From the NCBI GenBank assembly GCA_001566295.1, contig KQ964255.1, positions 496,001 through 560,000 on the forward strand: DNA of 64,000 bases, given 5' to 3'. A program made the translations under genes and the position numbers. How positions within the stretch are numbered: the stretch's first letter is position 1; each line of letters begins with the position of its first letter. This stretch comes from Microdochium bolleyi (Eukaryota > Ascomycota > Sordariomycetes > Xylariales > Microdochiaceae). This document shows, piece after piece, positions 42,800 to 54,299 of this stretch. Under the pieces are notes generated by a model. The model saw only the letters and a program-made list of their open reading frames with translations, was not told where the DNA came from and did no database searches.

Positions 42800-44026
42800 A
42801 TGTTCGGCCTCCGAGTCGCGAACCCCTTCATATTGCTTACCGGCCTGTGGTCGCAATGCTCCCTCGCAAAGGACCAGGCTCTATGGGCTGAGCAAGAACA
42901 GCCACAGCCGGAAACAGCCTTTGTGACGGTCATCCGCTCGACCAAGCTCATCAAGATGCCATTCTACCGCATAACCACGAAACAGCCATCTCACAAGACC
43001 ACACCGGACCATGGCGGCGGCGCCCCGGGAAACTCCTTTACAACATTCCCACTCTTCTCGACCGAGACCTACGAGGTCCAGGAGTGCCAGTTCGACAACG
43101 ACGATCCTGGCTTCAGCAAGTGCCAGACCGCCACGACCGTCGTCACATATGTCCAGGGCATCTCCACCTCGTGGTACGCCGCCACGCCGACGGTCATCAC
43201 CGACGACTGGCCGACGCCCTGGGAGCCGACGACCCGGACGCACGACTACCCATACCCTCCGGCGTCCTCCGGCGCACCCCCCTGGGAGACGTCTCTGGAC
43301 CTATGCGATGTCTTCTCGGCGACCTGGTGCCAGAGCACGACCCGCCCTGGCGCCGGGAGCGTGAGCGCGAGCGACTCGTACACCCACACCCACAGCTACA
43401 CTCTGCCTCCACCACCATCGACATCCAAGATCACCATCACCACCGCTACAGAAGGTGGCACTGGAGAGCCCACAATCCTCCCCATCCCGCTGTCGTCGGT
43501 CTGCGTGTCGCACAATCTCACAACAACATGCTTCGTTCCGCACGCCACGGCCGGCAGCTCGACCGCTGTCCACAACAGCACAGCACTGCCATGGGCGTCC
43601 GCCACCGCAGGAGCAGGCAACGGCACAGCGAGCATACACGTCAACGTGACGAGCCTAGTTCCGCCGGGCACCGCGCCGCTCCCTGGCACGGTGGCCCCGA
43701 CGCCAAGGCCGCTGCTGTATACGAACTCCTCGACCTGGTCATGGCCGGGCTTGTCCAGTCGCACGGCCACATTCGGTCCGGGGACGCTGAGTGTCACCAC
43801 GCTCAGTATCGCCAACGAGACAAGCAGCACGGAAGCTTCTGCTCCACGTCCCTCGCACCCCAGGCACAGCTCGTCAGCGCACATGTCCCCAGCGACATGG
43901 CTGCCGAGTCTACTTGCCCCCGCACCGACAACGAGGGTTCTTGGCGGCGGAGGTGGGAACGAGGGCGCAGGTGGTGGCCAGAGCAATGGTCATGCTGAAG
44001 ATGCAAGAGTCGCGATCGCCGCCTGA
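42800..44026 (+). CDS. Ser/Thr/Pro-rich secreted glycoprotein of unknown function
   Basis: A single-exon ORF of 408 residues. N-terminal signal peptide about 1-23 (MFGLRVANPFILLTGLWSQC). The mature protein is Thr/Ser/Pro-rich, with several N-glycosylation sequons (NLT, NST, NGT, NVT, NSS, NET) and few Cys (QECQFDND, SKCQTA, LDLCDV, TWCQST, SVCVSH, TTCFVP), probably forming three disulfides. ATTVVTYVQG and Val/Thr-rich runs resemble the VTTT islands of fungal wall proteins. The C-terminus is Gly/Asn-rich (RVLGGGGGNEGAGGG) and ends in RVAIAA, without a GPI hydrophobic tail, unless an unseen 3' exon exists. I recognise no domain. It is divergent from the ACAD gene and converges on the methyltransferase gene. 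Confidence 0.75.
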   Translation: MFGLRVANPFILLTGLWSQCSLAKDQALWAEQEQPQPETAFVTVIRSTKLIKMPFYRITTKQPSHKTTPDHGGGAPGNSFTTFPLFSTETYEVQECQFDNDDPGFSKCQTATTVVTYVQGISTSWYAATPTVITDDWPTPWEPTTRTHDYPYPPASSGAPPWETSLDLCDVFSATWCQSTTRPGAGSVSASDSYTHTHSYTLPPPPSTSKITITTATEGGTGEPTILPIPLSSVCVSHNLTTTCFVPHATAGSSTAVHNSTALPWASATAGAGNGTASIHVNVTSLVPPGTAPLPGTVAPTPRPLLYTNSSTWSWPGLSSRTATFGPGTLSVTTLSIANETSSTEASAPRPSHPRHSSSAHMSPATWLPSLLAPAPTTRVLGGGGGNEGAGGGQSNGHAEDARVAIAA

Positions 44027-44221
44027 GAACGAGGCGTGGTCGACTGTCGTATGTTGTGTCGCTTTACACACTGGTTGGTTGGAGTACCGATGAAGAGTAT
44101 CCTTCGATGGCCCTGCCGAAGCTGGGTGGAATGTACCTCTATCATTTCTTTCGCTTAACGTTTTGGATATCGATGTCAAACAGTAGCCTTATACAAAGTG
44201 CGGTAGTACGAACTACCGCGT

Positions 44222-45848
44222 TCATCCACCGTGAAGCGGCTTTTGCGCGTAGACTATCCTCTGGGGGAGGTAAGCATTCAGCCCCTTGGCCCGTATTGCC
44301 TTGCGGAAGTGCGCCAGGAATACCCGCAGCTCGTCTAGCGATTTTCGCAGCACCTCTGTCCAGACGAAGACGATATAACCTGTATCACCGTAAGCCGCCC
44401 ACGCCCGTGAAAGCTGCCGCCGATGGTGTGGCTACACATACCTTCCAGATCGTTCTCCAGTGCGGCATACGCGTAGGCGCCAGACTTCTTGAGTCTCTCG
44501 TCGGATGACCATGGTCCAATGGGTGACTGGGGTGGCAGCTTTTCATCAGCAGACGCCCTCCTCCACTGATTTCACTCGGGAATCAACAAACCTTCATGGA
44601 CACGACCCGAATGTCCTTGAACCCGGCAGCCGTCATGCCCCTGACCTGCAAGTCATCCTGCAGCACGTTGAACGTGCGGCCCATCCGTTTGCCAGCCTCC
44701 TTGAAATATGTCGTCCACATCCGCAGGGGCGAGTCGGCCGGGATGTCGTACGTGTCGCTCGTGAAGGTCGCCTCCGTCTCGTAGCTCTCGAGCCAGCCTC
44801 CCGGGGCGAGCGTGTCGTACGCCTGCGTAAAGAGCGTCTGCCAGTCCTGCACGGCGCCGCACAGGGTGCGCATGTGGATGTAGTCGAACGAGTTGCGCGG
44901 GTACGTCCACTGCTTCTCGGCGTCCTCCATCTCGAAGCGGCAGTTGGGCGCCGTCCAGGGGGCCTGGATGGGGGATATGTCCGTCCCCGTCACCTCGGCG
45001 GCGGGGAACTCGTCTGCAAAGTCGCTGCGGGGGGAGATGGTGAGCGTCATGGCGGCGCGTGGGATTTTGAGGGGCTCAACATCGGGACACTACTACTCAC
45101 TTGGCCCACATTCCTGTCACCGAGGGTCAGCTATCGAGATGTTTTGTGCAGCAGCTCCGCGAGAGAGAAACGTACCAGTCCCGGTACCAATGTCCAAAAC
45201 TCTCTGGTGGGGTCGAGACGTCGCGGTCAGTTGATGCTTCACGAGCTGGTCCAGACAGCTGCGACTCACCCGTACCCTGTCCGTTTGCAACGGCGCTAGA
45301 AAGAGCTTGTTGTCAAGCAGAAGCAGAAACGTCTGATGGCTGGATCCGACTGTCAGCATTGAATGATTGCGAGAGAGGCCGGCCCACTGCCGTCGAGTCC
45401 GCCCATACCTGATGTCCAGCGACTCGTTTGATTGCTCGTCATTGGGTCCCCAGTACATGGAGCCACGGCTTTCGTTGTGGTACGTCCTGCCATTGATGCG
45501 CCGGTATTCTAGTATGCTGTCAGACAGCGAGGCCGTCGACATTGAGCTGTATGCCATGTCAGCTGGCCGTCCGCCCACGTGACGAGGGGACGCCGCATGG
45601 CACGTACTCATCGTCACTGCCCAGGCCATCTTCGCCCAGGGCCGAGTCTGTATCGTCGTCCCATATTGTCTGCGCGGGGGTCAGCATGGAGTGTCAAAGA
45701 CGTGGCCGTCCCGGGGCAAGAAGAGGTGTACCTCGCTCAGGGCTTCGAAGGCCGTCGGCGTGTCGATGCTGGGGGGTGAGACGGTCTTGGGGTCTCGATC
45801 CAGAGAGGGGACCCGGTCGCGGTCGCGGCCGTGGTCGGAGCTGTCCAT
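44222..45848 (-). CDS. LaeA-like SAM-dependent methyltransferase
   Basis: Nine exons: 45848-45732, 45669-45608, 45546-45409, 45339-45270, 45203-45176, 45113-45101, 45024-44592, 44526-44442, 44379-44222; 367 residues. A disordered acidic N-terminus (about 80 residues) precedes YRRINGRTYHNES and PNDEQSNESLDI, the entry to the LaeA/TAM-like fold. SAM motif I is VLDIGTGTGMWAN, built over two splices and a 13-nt exon; then TGTDISPIQAPW (motif II), FDYIHMRTLCGAVQDW, LAPGGWLESYE and PIGPWSSDERLKKSGAYAYAAL. All splice phases close. LaeA-family proteins are nuclear or cytosolic methyltransferases, some regulating secondary metabolism and development; many paralogues exist and their substrates are unknown. 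I saw no backbone gene of a metabolite cluster nearby. The exon 4 end could also be at GTACGG, two codons earlier. Confidence 0.87.
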
Positions 45849-48272
45849 CTGGGGCCTGCGTAGCAGAGATGGAGAGGCTGGAGGATCCAAAGTGATCAGT
45901 CGGGGTCAATCTAGACGGGAGGAGACGAGGTGGTAGCGGCGGCAGCAGTAGTGATGAGCGATGCATCCCTTCGGGGTGGCTCTGGGTGGTGCGAGGGGCG
46001 GGCACTAGGCGTGGTGGGGGACGGCGTCGGGAAGCAAGGCGCGAGCTAGCTCGGGCCGTGGACGAAACCTTGCAGCGAAGCCATTGCGGGATGCTGTGGT
46101 GTTGGTTGGCATGGGCGAGCTGAGAAGCTGAGGAGCTGAGGTTGTGACGGGCGACGCTAGCTGGCAATATCACAGGCGGCCATGCCAGGGGTCGATGCCT
46201 GGGGTCGATGCCTAGGGTCCGTTGCACCCTGCATCTGCGCTGCCCCGGGGCAGTCTGCCGCGTGCATCGTAGATTCCGTCCAGTCTTGCCTGCAGTGTCG
46301 ATCCCACCGCCCCGCATCGCTTCCGGCGATGGCTTGCCCAGCTGCCCTCCGCCCGCAACCGGGAGCCGCGCCCGCCGTGTGATTGGCCCTCTGCGCCGGC
46401 CTCTTTCGCGATGGCGTGGGCCCGTATTGCCCATGGCGTTGGCGACACGAAAGCCACCCTTGGCCCGGCGGCCTTCGGTCATGATCTGTCGCATCGAGCT
46501 GCCAGCGTGGACGACCCGCTCCCTTCCCCCCGGGGCTGAAGTTGACAGCCGCAAAGGACTCGGTTTCTCGGTGGTCAAAGGTGAGGCAGCAGTCATCCGC
46601 GAGCAAAGTGCGTTCCAGGCGGAGATGATGCGACGGCTTGGCCGAAGTACCAAAAACAGCCACCAGCAGGGACCTTTCACAAAAGACGCAGCCTGCCCTG
46701 ACTGATCTTCATGCGAGTGTCGATTACAGGTCTCTTCTCGCTGGATCTGTAAGTATCCAGTAAGTTACGCGTAGGTACGTGCTCGAGTCATGATTCTCGT
46801 CAGCCCGTCTTTGTTGTGCCACTGACCAATATTGAGCAAACTTGTGACAACCGAGTGGTAAGAAGAAAGACTACGCAGCAGCCTGGTCGCGATTGGACTA
46901 CCTAGGGCTCAAAGCACAATGGAATGCTTGCCCTCGCATCGAACCTCCTGTGTCTGATCTGTCTTTGACATGACTCCGTTGATGTCACTGTGGTTTGAGC
47001 CGGTCCGAAACTGTCATTCTTTGATCTCTGCCAAAGACCATCAAGCCTGCCACTACCAAAGAGAAAGATAGCTGCATTGTGTGATTGCCATATATATAAC
47101 TCAAATAAACTCCCCAGTAGTCGTGAGTATGGGCCAGGCTGAGGACTCCTGGTCCGCGAAAGAACACCGCAGCATCACTTTTATCGCCATCAAGATCCAG
47201 CACGGGACATCCACACAACAGCTCACCTGCGCAACGACATGGCGCCACCCAGGCCGAAGCACTGTGTCAGTCAGACACCCTCCAGCGCCCAGAGGAGCGC
47301 CAGCTCCCTCAAGTGAGTGCCTGCCTGCCACTGCGAAAACATTGTCAAGTTTGTTCCGACGACGAGCAATCACAATACAGGCAATTGGAGACTTGAGCTC
47401 ACTGTTTATTCCTCTTTCAGGCAAGCAGCACGGGCCCTAGACGGTGCAACGACGGAGCCCCAGGGTCCTGCGGCATCTGGGTGTCCCCAGAAGCAGGTGC
47501 AGGAGGCTGAACGGAACAAGAATGACACTTTTAATCCCCTTGCCAAGGGTCATGCTTTGAGGCGCGCTCGTCCGTTGGATACAAAGGAAAGCACAGACTG
47601 ATTCGAGATGCATTGAGGAGCACTGCAACTCCGATGAAGAAACAAGTCAGCGATTGTGGAGTGGCTACGAGTAACCATAGTTGCCTTCAATAGACCACAA
47701 TGGGACGAGGACCTAAGAGCTTGAGGTCCTTCTTGGTCTGCTGGCCTTCTTTCATCACTTGCTTCCCACATGGCCCGCAAGCTCCGCATGATGGTCTGCC
47801 TTGTTGATAACCTGAATCAAAGCCATCCACGATCGTGACGGTCTCAGCCAGACTGTCCTGGCCACCTCATCGCTCACTGCATCGTTTGATACAGAGTCCA
47901 TGGACTGTTCATCCTGTTAGCTTCTCTAAGCCCCTGAGATATCAAACGGGCCGGTGTGCTGGAGAATAATGTTCCGTGAGACGTGTTCCGGCCTATAGAC
48001 GAGAGGAGGCATCACGAGGAGCAAGGAAGGTAGGCAGACAGCAGCCTGCCCTCCTCAGGCACTCCCGGACTTCCACAGCTTGCCAGCAGTTCTCTACATA
48101 AACTGCTCCTTGAGAAATCGTCTTTGATCATGCCACCATCCTCTACTCTGTGCCATCGCAACCTTGACCCTTCACTTGACTTCACTTCGCCTGACCTTGA
48201 CACTGTTTCGCGATCAAGACAGCGACTCGACGAGACAAGAGACGCACGAAACTAGCCTCCAGTTCGGTCAGG
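45849..48272. other. Intergenic region between divergent genes
   Basis: 2.4 kb. Left: promoter and leader of the methyltransferase gene (GC-rich to about 46680), with a perfect 13-bp tandem repeat at 46188-46213. Middle: a TATATATA near 47090 with a small ORF 47128-47440 (see findings). Right: leader of the next gene. No supported gene inside. Confidence 0.5.
46188..46213 (+). repeat. 13-bp perfect tandem duplication
   Basis: GGGGTCGATGCCT occurs twice head to tail, followed by a partial third copy. Minor local duplication in a promoter. Confidence 0.85.
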
Positions 48273-50067
48273 ATGTGCTTCGACCTCAAGAAGACTCGCC
48301 GCTCTCGCGAGCGGAGCTGCGGTGGCAGCTCGCCTCCTCCACGAGCTCACTCTCAGACTCGGTATGTCCCTATGCCACTCTTGCCAGCTTGATGAACAAC
48401 TGTTTAATCTCAGAGCCTTGCAGTGATGGCCTGACCACATCGATAACTAACAACAATGGTACAGAAACTCCAGCTACCCGGACGAAACCATCAGCACCGT
48501 GGACAGCACTTACAGGCCCCCTCCACGTCTGGCAGACCGTCGTATCCTGGAACGGGCATCTCGCCCCCGCCGCTCGTCTCTTCCCGGCCACGTCACCGCC
48601 CGCGACTCCCTCGACATCGGATCCGTCCGAGACAACAGTGCTCGTCAGAGTCCAACCTTTTACCACCATGACGATAGCGACCTCAACGCGCCCCGTTCCC
48701 GCGAGGCGTCTCTCCATGTTGCGACCCCCCGCCCGGAGGAGCAACAGTCCCGGGCTTCCAGCTCGGATCACAAGAACAAGGGCAACGGCACCGACAACGA
48801 CAGCCATGGTCCTCCTATGACTCCGCCTCGGAGCCGCGGCAATTGTGGCCCGACAGTGAGGATGCTCAAGGCATCGGTGAACTCGCGGTACCTCCCGGGC
48901 AACCACCCCTTCACCCAGCCGGCGCAGGCCTCGAACGTTACGTTCAGCGAGAACGTCGAAATCATCAACTCGTCTTCCAACTCTTCTCCACCGTCGGGGC
49001 GCATCAGCAAGACCTCTGGCCCCCGCGGTCCGCGTCCCTACCCAGGGTCTATCCTGCGCAATACGTCCAACTACGAGCCGTATCGGCCCGTCGCTTCCAT
49101 CGAGGAGGAAGATACCGACAAGTCTCAGCTATCCGTCCAGCGGCAGCGTATAGTCCAGCGCCTCGCCGACCAGGGCTTCTACCACCCTTCTTATGACGCC
49201 TACACGACGGGATCCAACAAGACGTCGTCGTCCCCGGTGCCCCCTTCTCCTTCATCTTCGTCCATTTACTCCACGGACACTGTGACCCTTGTGGATGACA
49301 GTGCTGCTACTCACACCGATGCTCGCGGAAGCAGTGGCTTTCAAGGTCCTGCTGCCAGCTCTACGGCCGGCTGCGCTGCTGGTTCTGCCAACACCTTCAC
49401 GGCCACCCCTGCTTGCGGCCACGCCGACATCGCATTCCGCGACGCCGCCGCCTCGGCCGCGTTCCTCGCCGAGGTCGAGGCTCACCGGGACTACCCGACC
49501 CCTCCGACGACAGGCGACATGCCCTCATGGATCCCCCGCGACGTCTCCCCGATCCGCTCGTCGTCGTCGTCGTCATCATCGTCGCCCTCCCTCCCGTCCT
49601 CGCCACCGGAGCTCCCAACGGCGCTATACCCGCCGCCTCCTCCAGCGCCCGCCACCCCGTCGCCCACTCCATCTACCCGCCGCGCAAACGCCAACCACCA
49701 CCAGAGGGACTTCTCCTATTCGACCACCCCGCCGCGCATGACCGCCGCGACGCCGACTTCGGCCAACACCCCAGCCAGGAGCAGCGGCTACGGCGCCGTC
49801 GTCGCACCCAACAGGACCTCCCCCGGCGGGCAGACGAGCTACATCCAGGCCGGCGAGTGGTTCGGGAACCGCACCGGCGGGCTCGCGACGCCTATCCGGG
49901 GAAGAAATGCTGCTGTTGCTGCTGCCACCAGGAGCAGTGGTAGTCCAAGCGGTTCTGGCGGTATTCATCGTCATCCGGACGCGCAGCTCGACGAGGATGA
50001 GCATCACGACGAGTTCTACGGCGACGGCGACGGCGTCGGCAAGTCGAAGAAGGGCAGAGGGGAGTGA
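48273..50067 (+). CDS. Disordered Ser/Pro-rich protein of unknown function
   Basis: Exons 48273-48361 and 48465-50067 encode 563 residues; GTATGT donor and ACAG acceptor with a CTAAC branch close the frame at R30. The N-terminus is basic (MCFDLKKTRRSRERS). The protein is mostly low-complexity: Ser/Pro/Arg-rich with S-runs (a nine-Ser run near codons for IRSSSSSS) and Pro runs. More conserved-looking islands are NSRYLPGNHPFTQPAQASNV, RPYPGSIL and QRQRIVQRLADQGFYHPSYDA. A short Asp/Glu/His-rich segment comes near the end. It has no signal peptide or membrane span. The many SP and RxxS sites suggest a phosphorylated scaffold, but no function can be given. The first exon is the weakest part of the model. 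Confidence 0.7.
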
Positions 50068-50662
50068 AAGGGTCGCCCACTTGGATCTATCCTAGCGCAG
50101 TGATGATGAAGAGGACCGGCTTGTCTGGAACGCGCAACATGTGTGGCGTATGCGATCTCGGGGAAACGAAGACGCCCTGGTCGATTACAAGCTCTGCCCA
50201 AGGCCTTCGGACTGTTCTTCGATATAGCTCTCGAAAGCTCATCCTCGTTCCCCCCCAATTGGGGCCCTTCGTCTTCGAAAAGAAAAGCTGGCCAGCTTTG
50301 TCGGTGTTTGTGAACTTCGCTATGTCCTTTCTCGGCTTTTTTCTTTCTTTTTCTTTCTTTTCGTAGCTGCGACTGAGTTCTACTCCGAGATGATGCTTAG
50401 TTGTCAGAAGTTAATGATACTTATCATGGCCAAAGGTCACTTCATGTACGCAGATGATAGAGGCAGACCCCTTCATTAGGCAGGACACCCGGCATGCACG
50501 AGGTGTACTCAGTAATAAAAGTTTTGTCTTCATTGATCACCGTGACAAGACCGACGAACAGGCGCGTGGGGGCGTACCATTCCGCGTACCCGCAAGCAAC
50601 TTCCCCGGCCGCGGGCGACACGCGGTGTACCTAATATCTGCCTAGTCCCTGTTATAAGCTGC
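50068..50662. other. Convergent intergenic region
   Basis: 595 bp between the 3' ends of the disordered-protein and PTR2 genes. Contains a T/C-rich run (TTTCTTTC) near 50340-50362. No gene. Confidence 0.55.
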
Positions 50663-52735
50663 TTACAGCTTGTCCAGACCCTGGGCGTGCCTGATCCTCT
50701 CCTGCTCCTGCTGCGCAGCCTCGGCTGCCGCGAGATCCATGTCCTTGTTGCGGCTTCCCTTGAACACGCTGTTGGGCAGCGCGTTGAGCTTCTCCTCCTC
50801 CTTGTCGAGCTCACGGAACGTGAACCAGAAGCCGACACCACCCTAGACAGAGAAATTAGCCATGTGATCCGAAAACTCAGCATTGAGAGAACTTACAATG
50901 AAGGAGATGGCCGCGACGGTCGTGTACAGCCACACGAGCAGCGGGTCTCGGGCGAGCCCGACAAAAGCCTGAGAGATGGCCGCGCTGGAGGCCTGGCTGA
51001 ACCAGAAGATGGACGTGACCATGCTGCGCATGTTCTTGGGCGCCTTTGTGAACGCGTACTCGAGACCGGTGATGGAGGCTGCGATCTCGGAGAACGCGAT
51101 GAGCACGTAGGCAGGAGTCTGGATCCACACGCTCAGGTTCGGCGGCGAGTCGCATCCCTTGACGTAGCCGTAGCCATCGGCGTCGCGGCAGGGTGACATC
51201 ATGTAGATGTAGTGCTGGATAATGGCAGCCACGATCATGGACATGCTGCCGAGGAAGAACCCGGTGGTCATCTTCTTGATGGGCGTGAGCTGGAACCCAG
51301 CCTTGCGCAGCGCCGGGTACAGGAACTTGTCGCAGATTGGGATGAAGATGAGGAGCGCGATGGGGTTCAGGTTGGTGATGATGTCGTTGGGGACACCGTC
51401 CAGGCGCATCGTGGCAGCCTGCGAAATCAGGTTGTTATTGAGCTGGTTGTAGGCGAGCCACCAGACCGGCAGCCAGATGAAAACGAGGCAGGCCTTGAAA
51501 CCGCGACGGACCTCCTCGACCCAGGCGTCGTCAAAGGTCATCCACGCCGGACGCTCGTTCTCGGGGATGTTGCTGGGCTTGACCCTGTCCCAGAATCCAT
51601 TTCCGCTGCGGATCTTGCCATTACTCTTCTTGATCGCGAGGAAGAACAGCCCAGACGCCTTGCCCAGAACGGAGCCTGTCGGGGGCGTGCGGACATACTT
51701 GGACTTGAACGCGATCAGGACCATCGGGCAGATGATGAAGAGGATCGTCGGAAGCGTGTAGGCCAGCCAGAAGCCGACGTACTTCTCCGCGTAGACCATC
51801 GAGACCTGGCCGACGACGGCGCCGACGTTGATGAAGAAGTAGTAGCGCATGTAGATGACGGAGATTGTGAGGACAGGGTCCACGATGACACGCCTGCCGT
51901 CCGCGAGCGTCTTGACGACAGGACGCGGCTGCGACGCCTCGTACTGCTCTGCGATCATGGGCGAGATGTTGGCCTTGAAGAAGCCCACGCCGATGCCAAA
52001 GAAGATCAGACCGACGCAAAAGCAGCCCAGTGCGCCGCTGGGGTTGGTCATGACAGGGGGCAGGGCCGAGACGATGATGATGATGTGTCCGAACATGGCA
52101 ATGGCGATGGCGATGTGGATCGTCTTGTACTTGCCCCAGTACGAGTCCGCAAAGTAACCACCTGGGGTGTTGTCAGCTGAGGAGTGCTCCTGGCGGTGTG
52201 GTCTCGCTGAATCACTTACCGAACAGTGGCATCAGGTAGGCCCAGAACGAGTTGAACAGAGTCAGGCCTGTCGAAGCCTGCTGGCCGAAGCCCAGGGCAC
52301 CGGCCTGCCCATATCCTGCGGCACCGGTGGTCGACCCAGGAGGCATCGGCTCGGAGATGAAGTTGACGACTGTGGCAGAATCGCCGTCAGTAACCATGAC
52401 TCAACCGCGGGGATTACCCGGGCGCACTCACAGACAGCGGTCGTGCCGTAGTATGCGAAACGCTCGCACAGCTCGATGAAGGCGATCGTGTAGATGATCC
52501 ACGTGATGGGGCCTTTAACACGCTCCAGGGTGTTGAGCTCCTCGGCCGTCGGGTACTCCTCGCCGTTGGGTCCGCGGAGGGCGGACGAGTCGTTGGCTGA
52601 GAGCGACTCGCTCGAGATCTTCTCATTGTCGACAGGTGCGTGGACATCGCTCTTCACAGGCTCGCTGCGGACGTGGTTGTCGAGGCCGACGGCATTGCCG
52701 CGGGCTGCCTCTGCAGCATCGACACCAGAAGACAT
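50663..52735 (-). CDS. POT/PTR2-family proton-coupled oligopeptide transporter
   Basis: Exons 52735-52432, 52369-52220, 52161-50897 and 50842-50663 encode 632 residues. An MFS-fold plasma-membrane protein that imports di- and tripeptides with protons. The E88-x-x-E-R92 motif (ELCERFAYYG) of TM1 is present, as is the PTR2 signature FFINVGAVVGQVSMVYAEKYVG. Also typical are TTAVFVNFISEPMPPGSTTGA, FKANISPMIAEQY, and the fungal insertion loop between TM6 and TM7 (IRSGNGFWDRVKPSNIP). Four exons close in frame; the last splice gives SFIGGVGFWFTFRELDKEE. The cytosolic C-terminus is Glu/Gln/Lys-rich. The Ser/Glu-rich N-terminus of about 70 residues may be regulatory. Length is normal for fungal PTR2 proteins. 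A nitrate-type or amino-acid substrate is unlikely given the motifs. Confidence 0.96.
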
Positions 52736-54299
52736 GGTTGCCGCGATGCCAGGATGGGAGGTGCTGCTAGAAAGTGACGATCTTCTGGATGAAGCGCGTG
52801 CTGTAGTCCTTATGCTCTCTGCGCATGTAGTCGTCCGGGATGTTTCGAGGCCTTTATAATCCGGGTCGAGCGGCCGCCTTCTTGTGTCGCCGCTGGAGCA
52901 GGAGGCTTGCCCCCTTGGACTCCATCATTCCATCGTCTTTGCCTCACCTGTTGCGCCGGGGCACAGCCTGAGCGAGGTCGATCTTGCCCGAGGAGGGCAG
53001 CCGCGAAGACGACGTCACGGGCAAGTGGGCGCATTTCTGCACGCCAAGCAGCCAAGAGCGACTGACCGGAACGAGGCAGGCCAGCATGCGACTCCATTGT
53101 GTGACAGCGCGGGAGGAGGATTCGGAGAATGCGCAGGGCCGGGTCGGTTGAGGCGTGTGCCAGAGGGTGCTTGGCGCATGCATGGAGGACGGGAGCCCCG
53201 CAGTGTGCGGTCCAAGAACAAGTTGAAGCTTGTGGCGACGCCAAGCTGGGGCCAAGACGACTGCATCCAGAGAGTTGCGGAGATGCAATTTCTGAGTGCC
53301 CAGAGATGCACCCCCGGACGGAGATGCTTCTCGGAGGTCAAGGTTTGCTAGATTGGGCCAAGCACTGCCCGCCCCAGCAGACGCAATAATTCGAGAGCGC
53401 CTGTTCGGCGAATTGTTTCTTTGTGGTTTTTCGCAGAAGTCGTGGATCATGTCGTTGCTGTGTGCACTTTCCTGGAAACTGTGGCTGGTGCAACGCGTGC
53501 AACGCGTGCCTGCCAGGCTCATCCGAATATCAACATCAACCTCCAAGCCAGACTCAACGCCGTCACATGAGCACTCGGAATCTACTTGAGTACCCTAGGG
53601 TAGGCTATACTGCCTGCCGACCACACAGCGTCAGCATTGCAGAGCCCGAGTCAGTCGTGGCCGGGAAGAATCAACGTTGCATCCTCCACACGCCTGCGGT
53701 CATGGCAGCCACGCAGATCCCCGCCGCCGGCACTTGGCACTGCTGGCGTCTCGGCACCCTTCCCGTCTCTGTTCCGTTCACCGTCGCCCTCCGCGGACCT
53801 CAAGAGCCGATGCTGGCCGGCGATTCTATTCGTCGAAGGCGACACCTTTGCGGGCGACGGCACCAAGGGGCAGAGGGCCCCTGCCTAGCGTAGTCTCGCT
53901 CTGGCTCACGATATCGTGAGATGCTCGTGGTCCATCTCACAGCAACACCAAGGCGCACCCGACATGGACGATTGAGCTCGCAACCTTGGTGTGCGGTACC
54001 TGGCAGCTGGGGCTGGTGGTCGTCCGAAATGCAGCGAGGCGAGCCCCGCTAAGCAATCTTCCGAACAATGGCTGACCAGGTGCAGCAGCTTGGCGCCGGA
54101 GCTGCAAGTGTCAGCCGCGTCACGTTTCGATCTGGATGATGCTCCAGCGTTGTCACCATGAAGGACTTGGATTGTCGAGACAGCCCGACAGATCGCGACA
54201 GAAACACCCAGCGTAGCCGCCAGACCTCCCTGTCGTGGTGGTGCTTACGACCAAGATCCCGTCTTTTGTGGACCCTCGGCCTACAATCAACCGCCAGGG
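52736..54299. other. Divergent intergenic region
   Basis: 1.56 kb between PTR2 and the HET gene. A 9-bp motif GTGCAACGC is tandemly repeated at 53488-53505. Short ORFs lack domains. Nothing else seen. Confidence 0.5.

Noticed and set aside
45694..46680. A 328-codon minus ORF over the methyltransferase 5' end and upstream DNA
   Set aside because: Arg/Pro/Ser-rich, different frame from exon 1, and it crosses the supported splice sites.
31757..46680. Idea of a secondary-metabolite cluster (MFS, NAT, ACAD, LaeA-like methyltransferase)
   Set aside because: No PKS, NRPS, terpene or P450 gene lies among them, and the intergenic distances and mixed housekeeping genes argue against a cluster.
51212..52180. 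A 322-codon plus-strand ORF opposite PTR2
   Set aside because: Shadow ORF of a transporter gene; highly charged and without family match.
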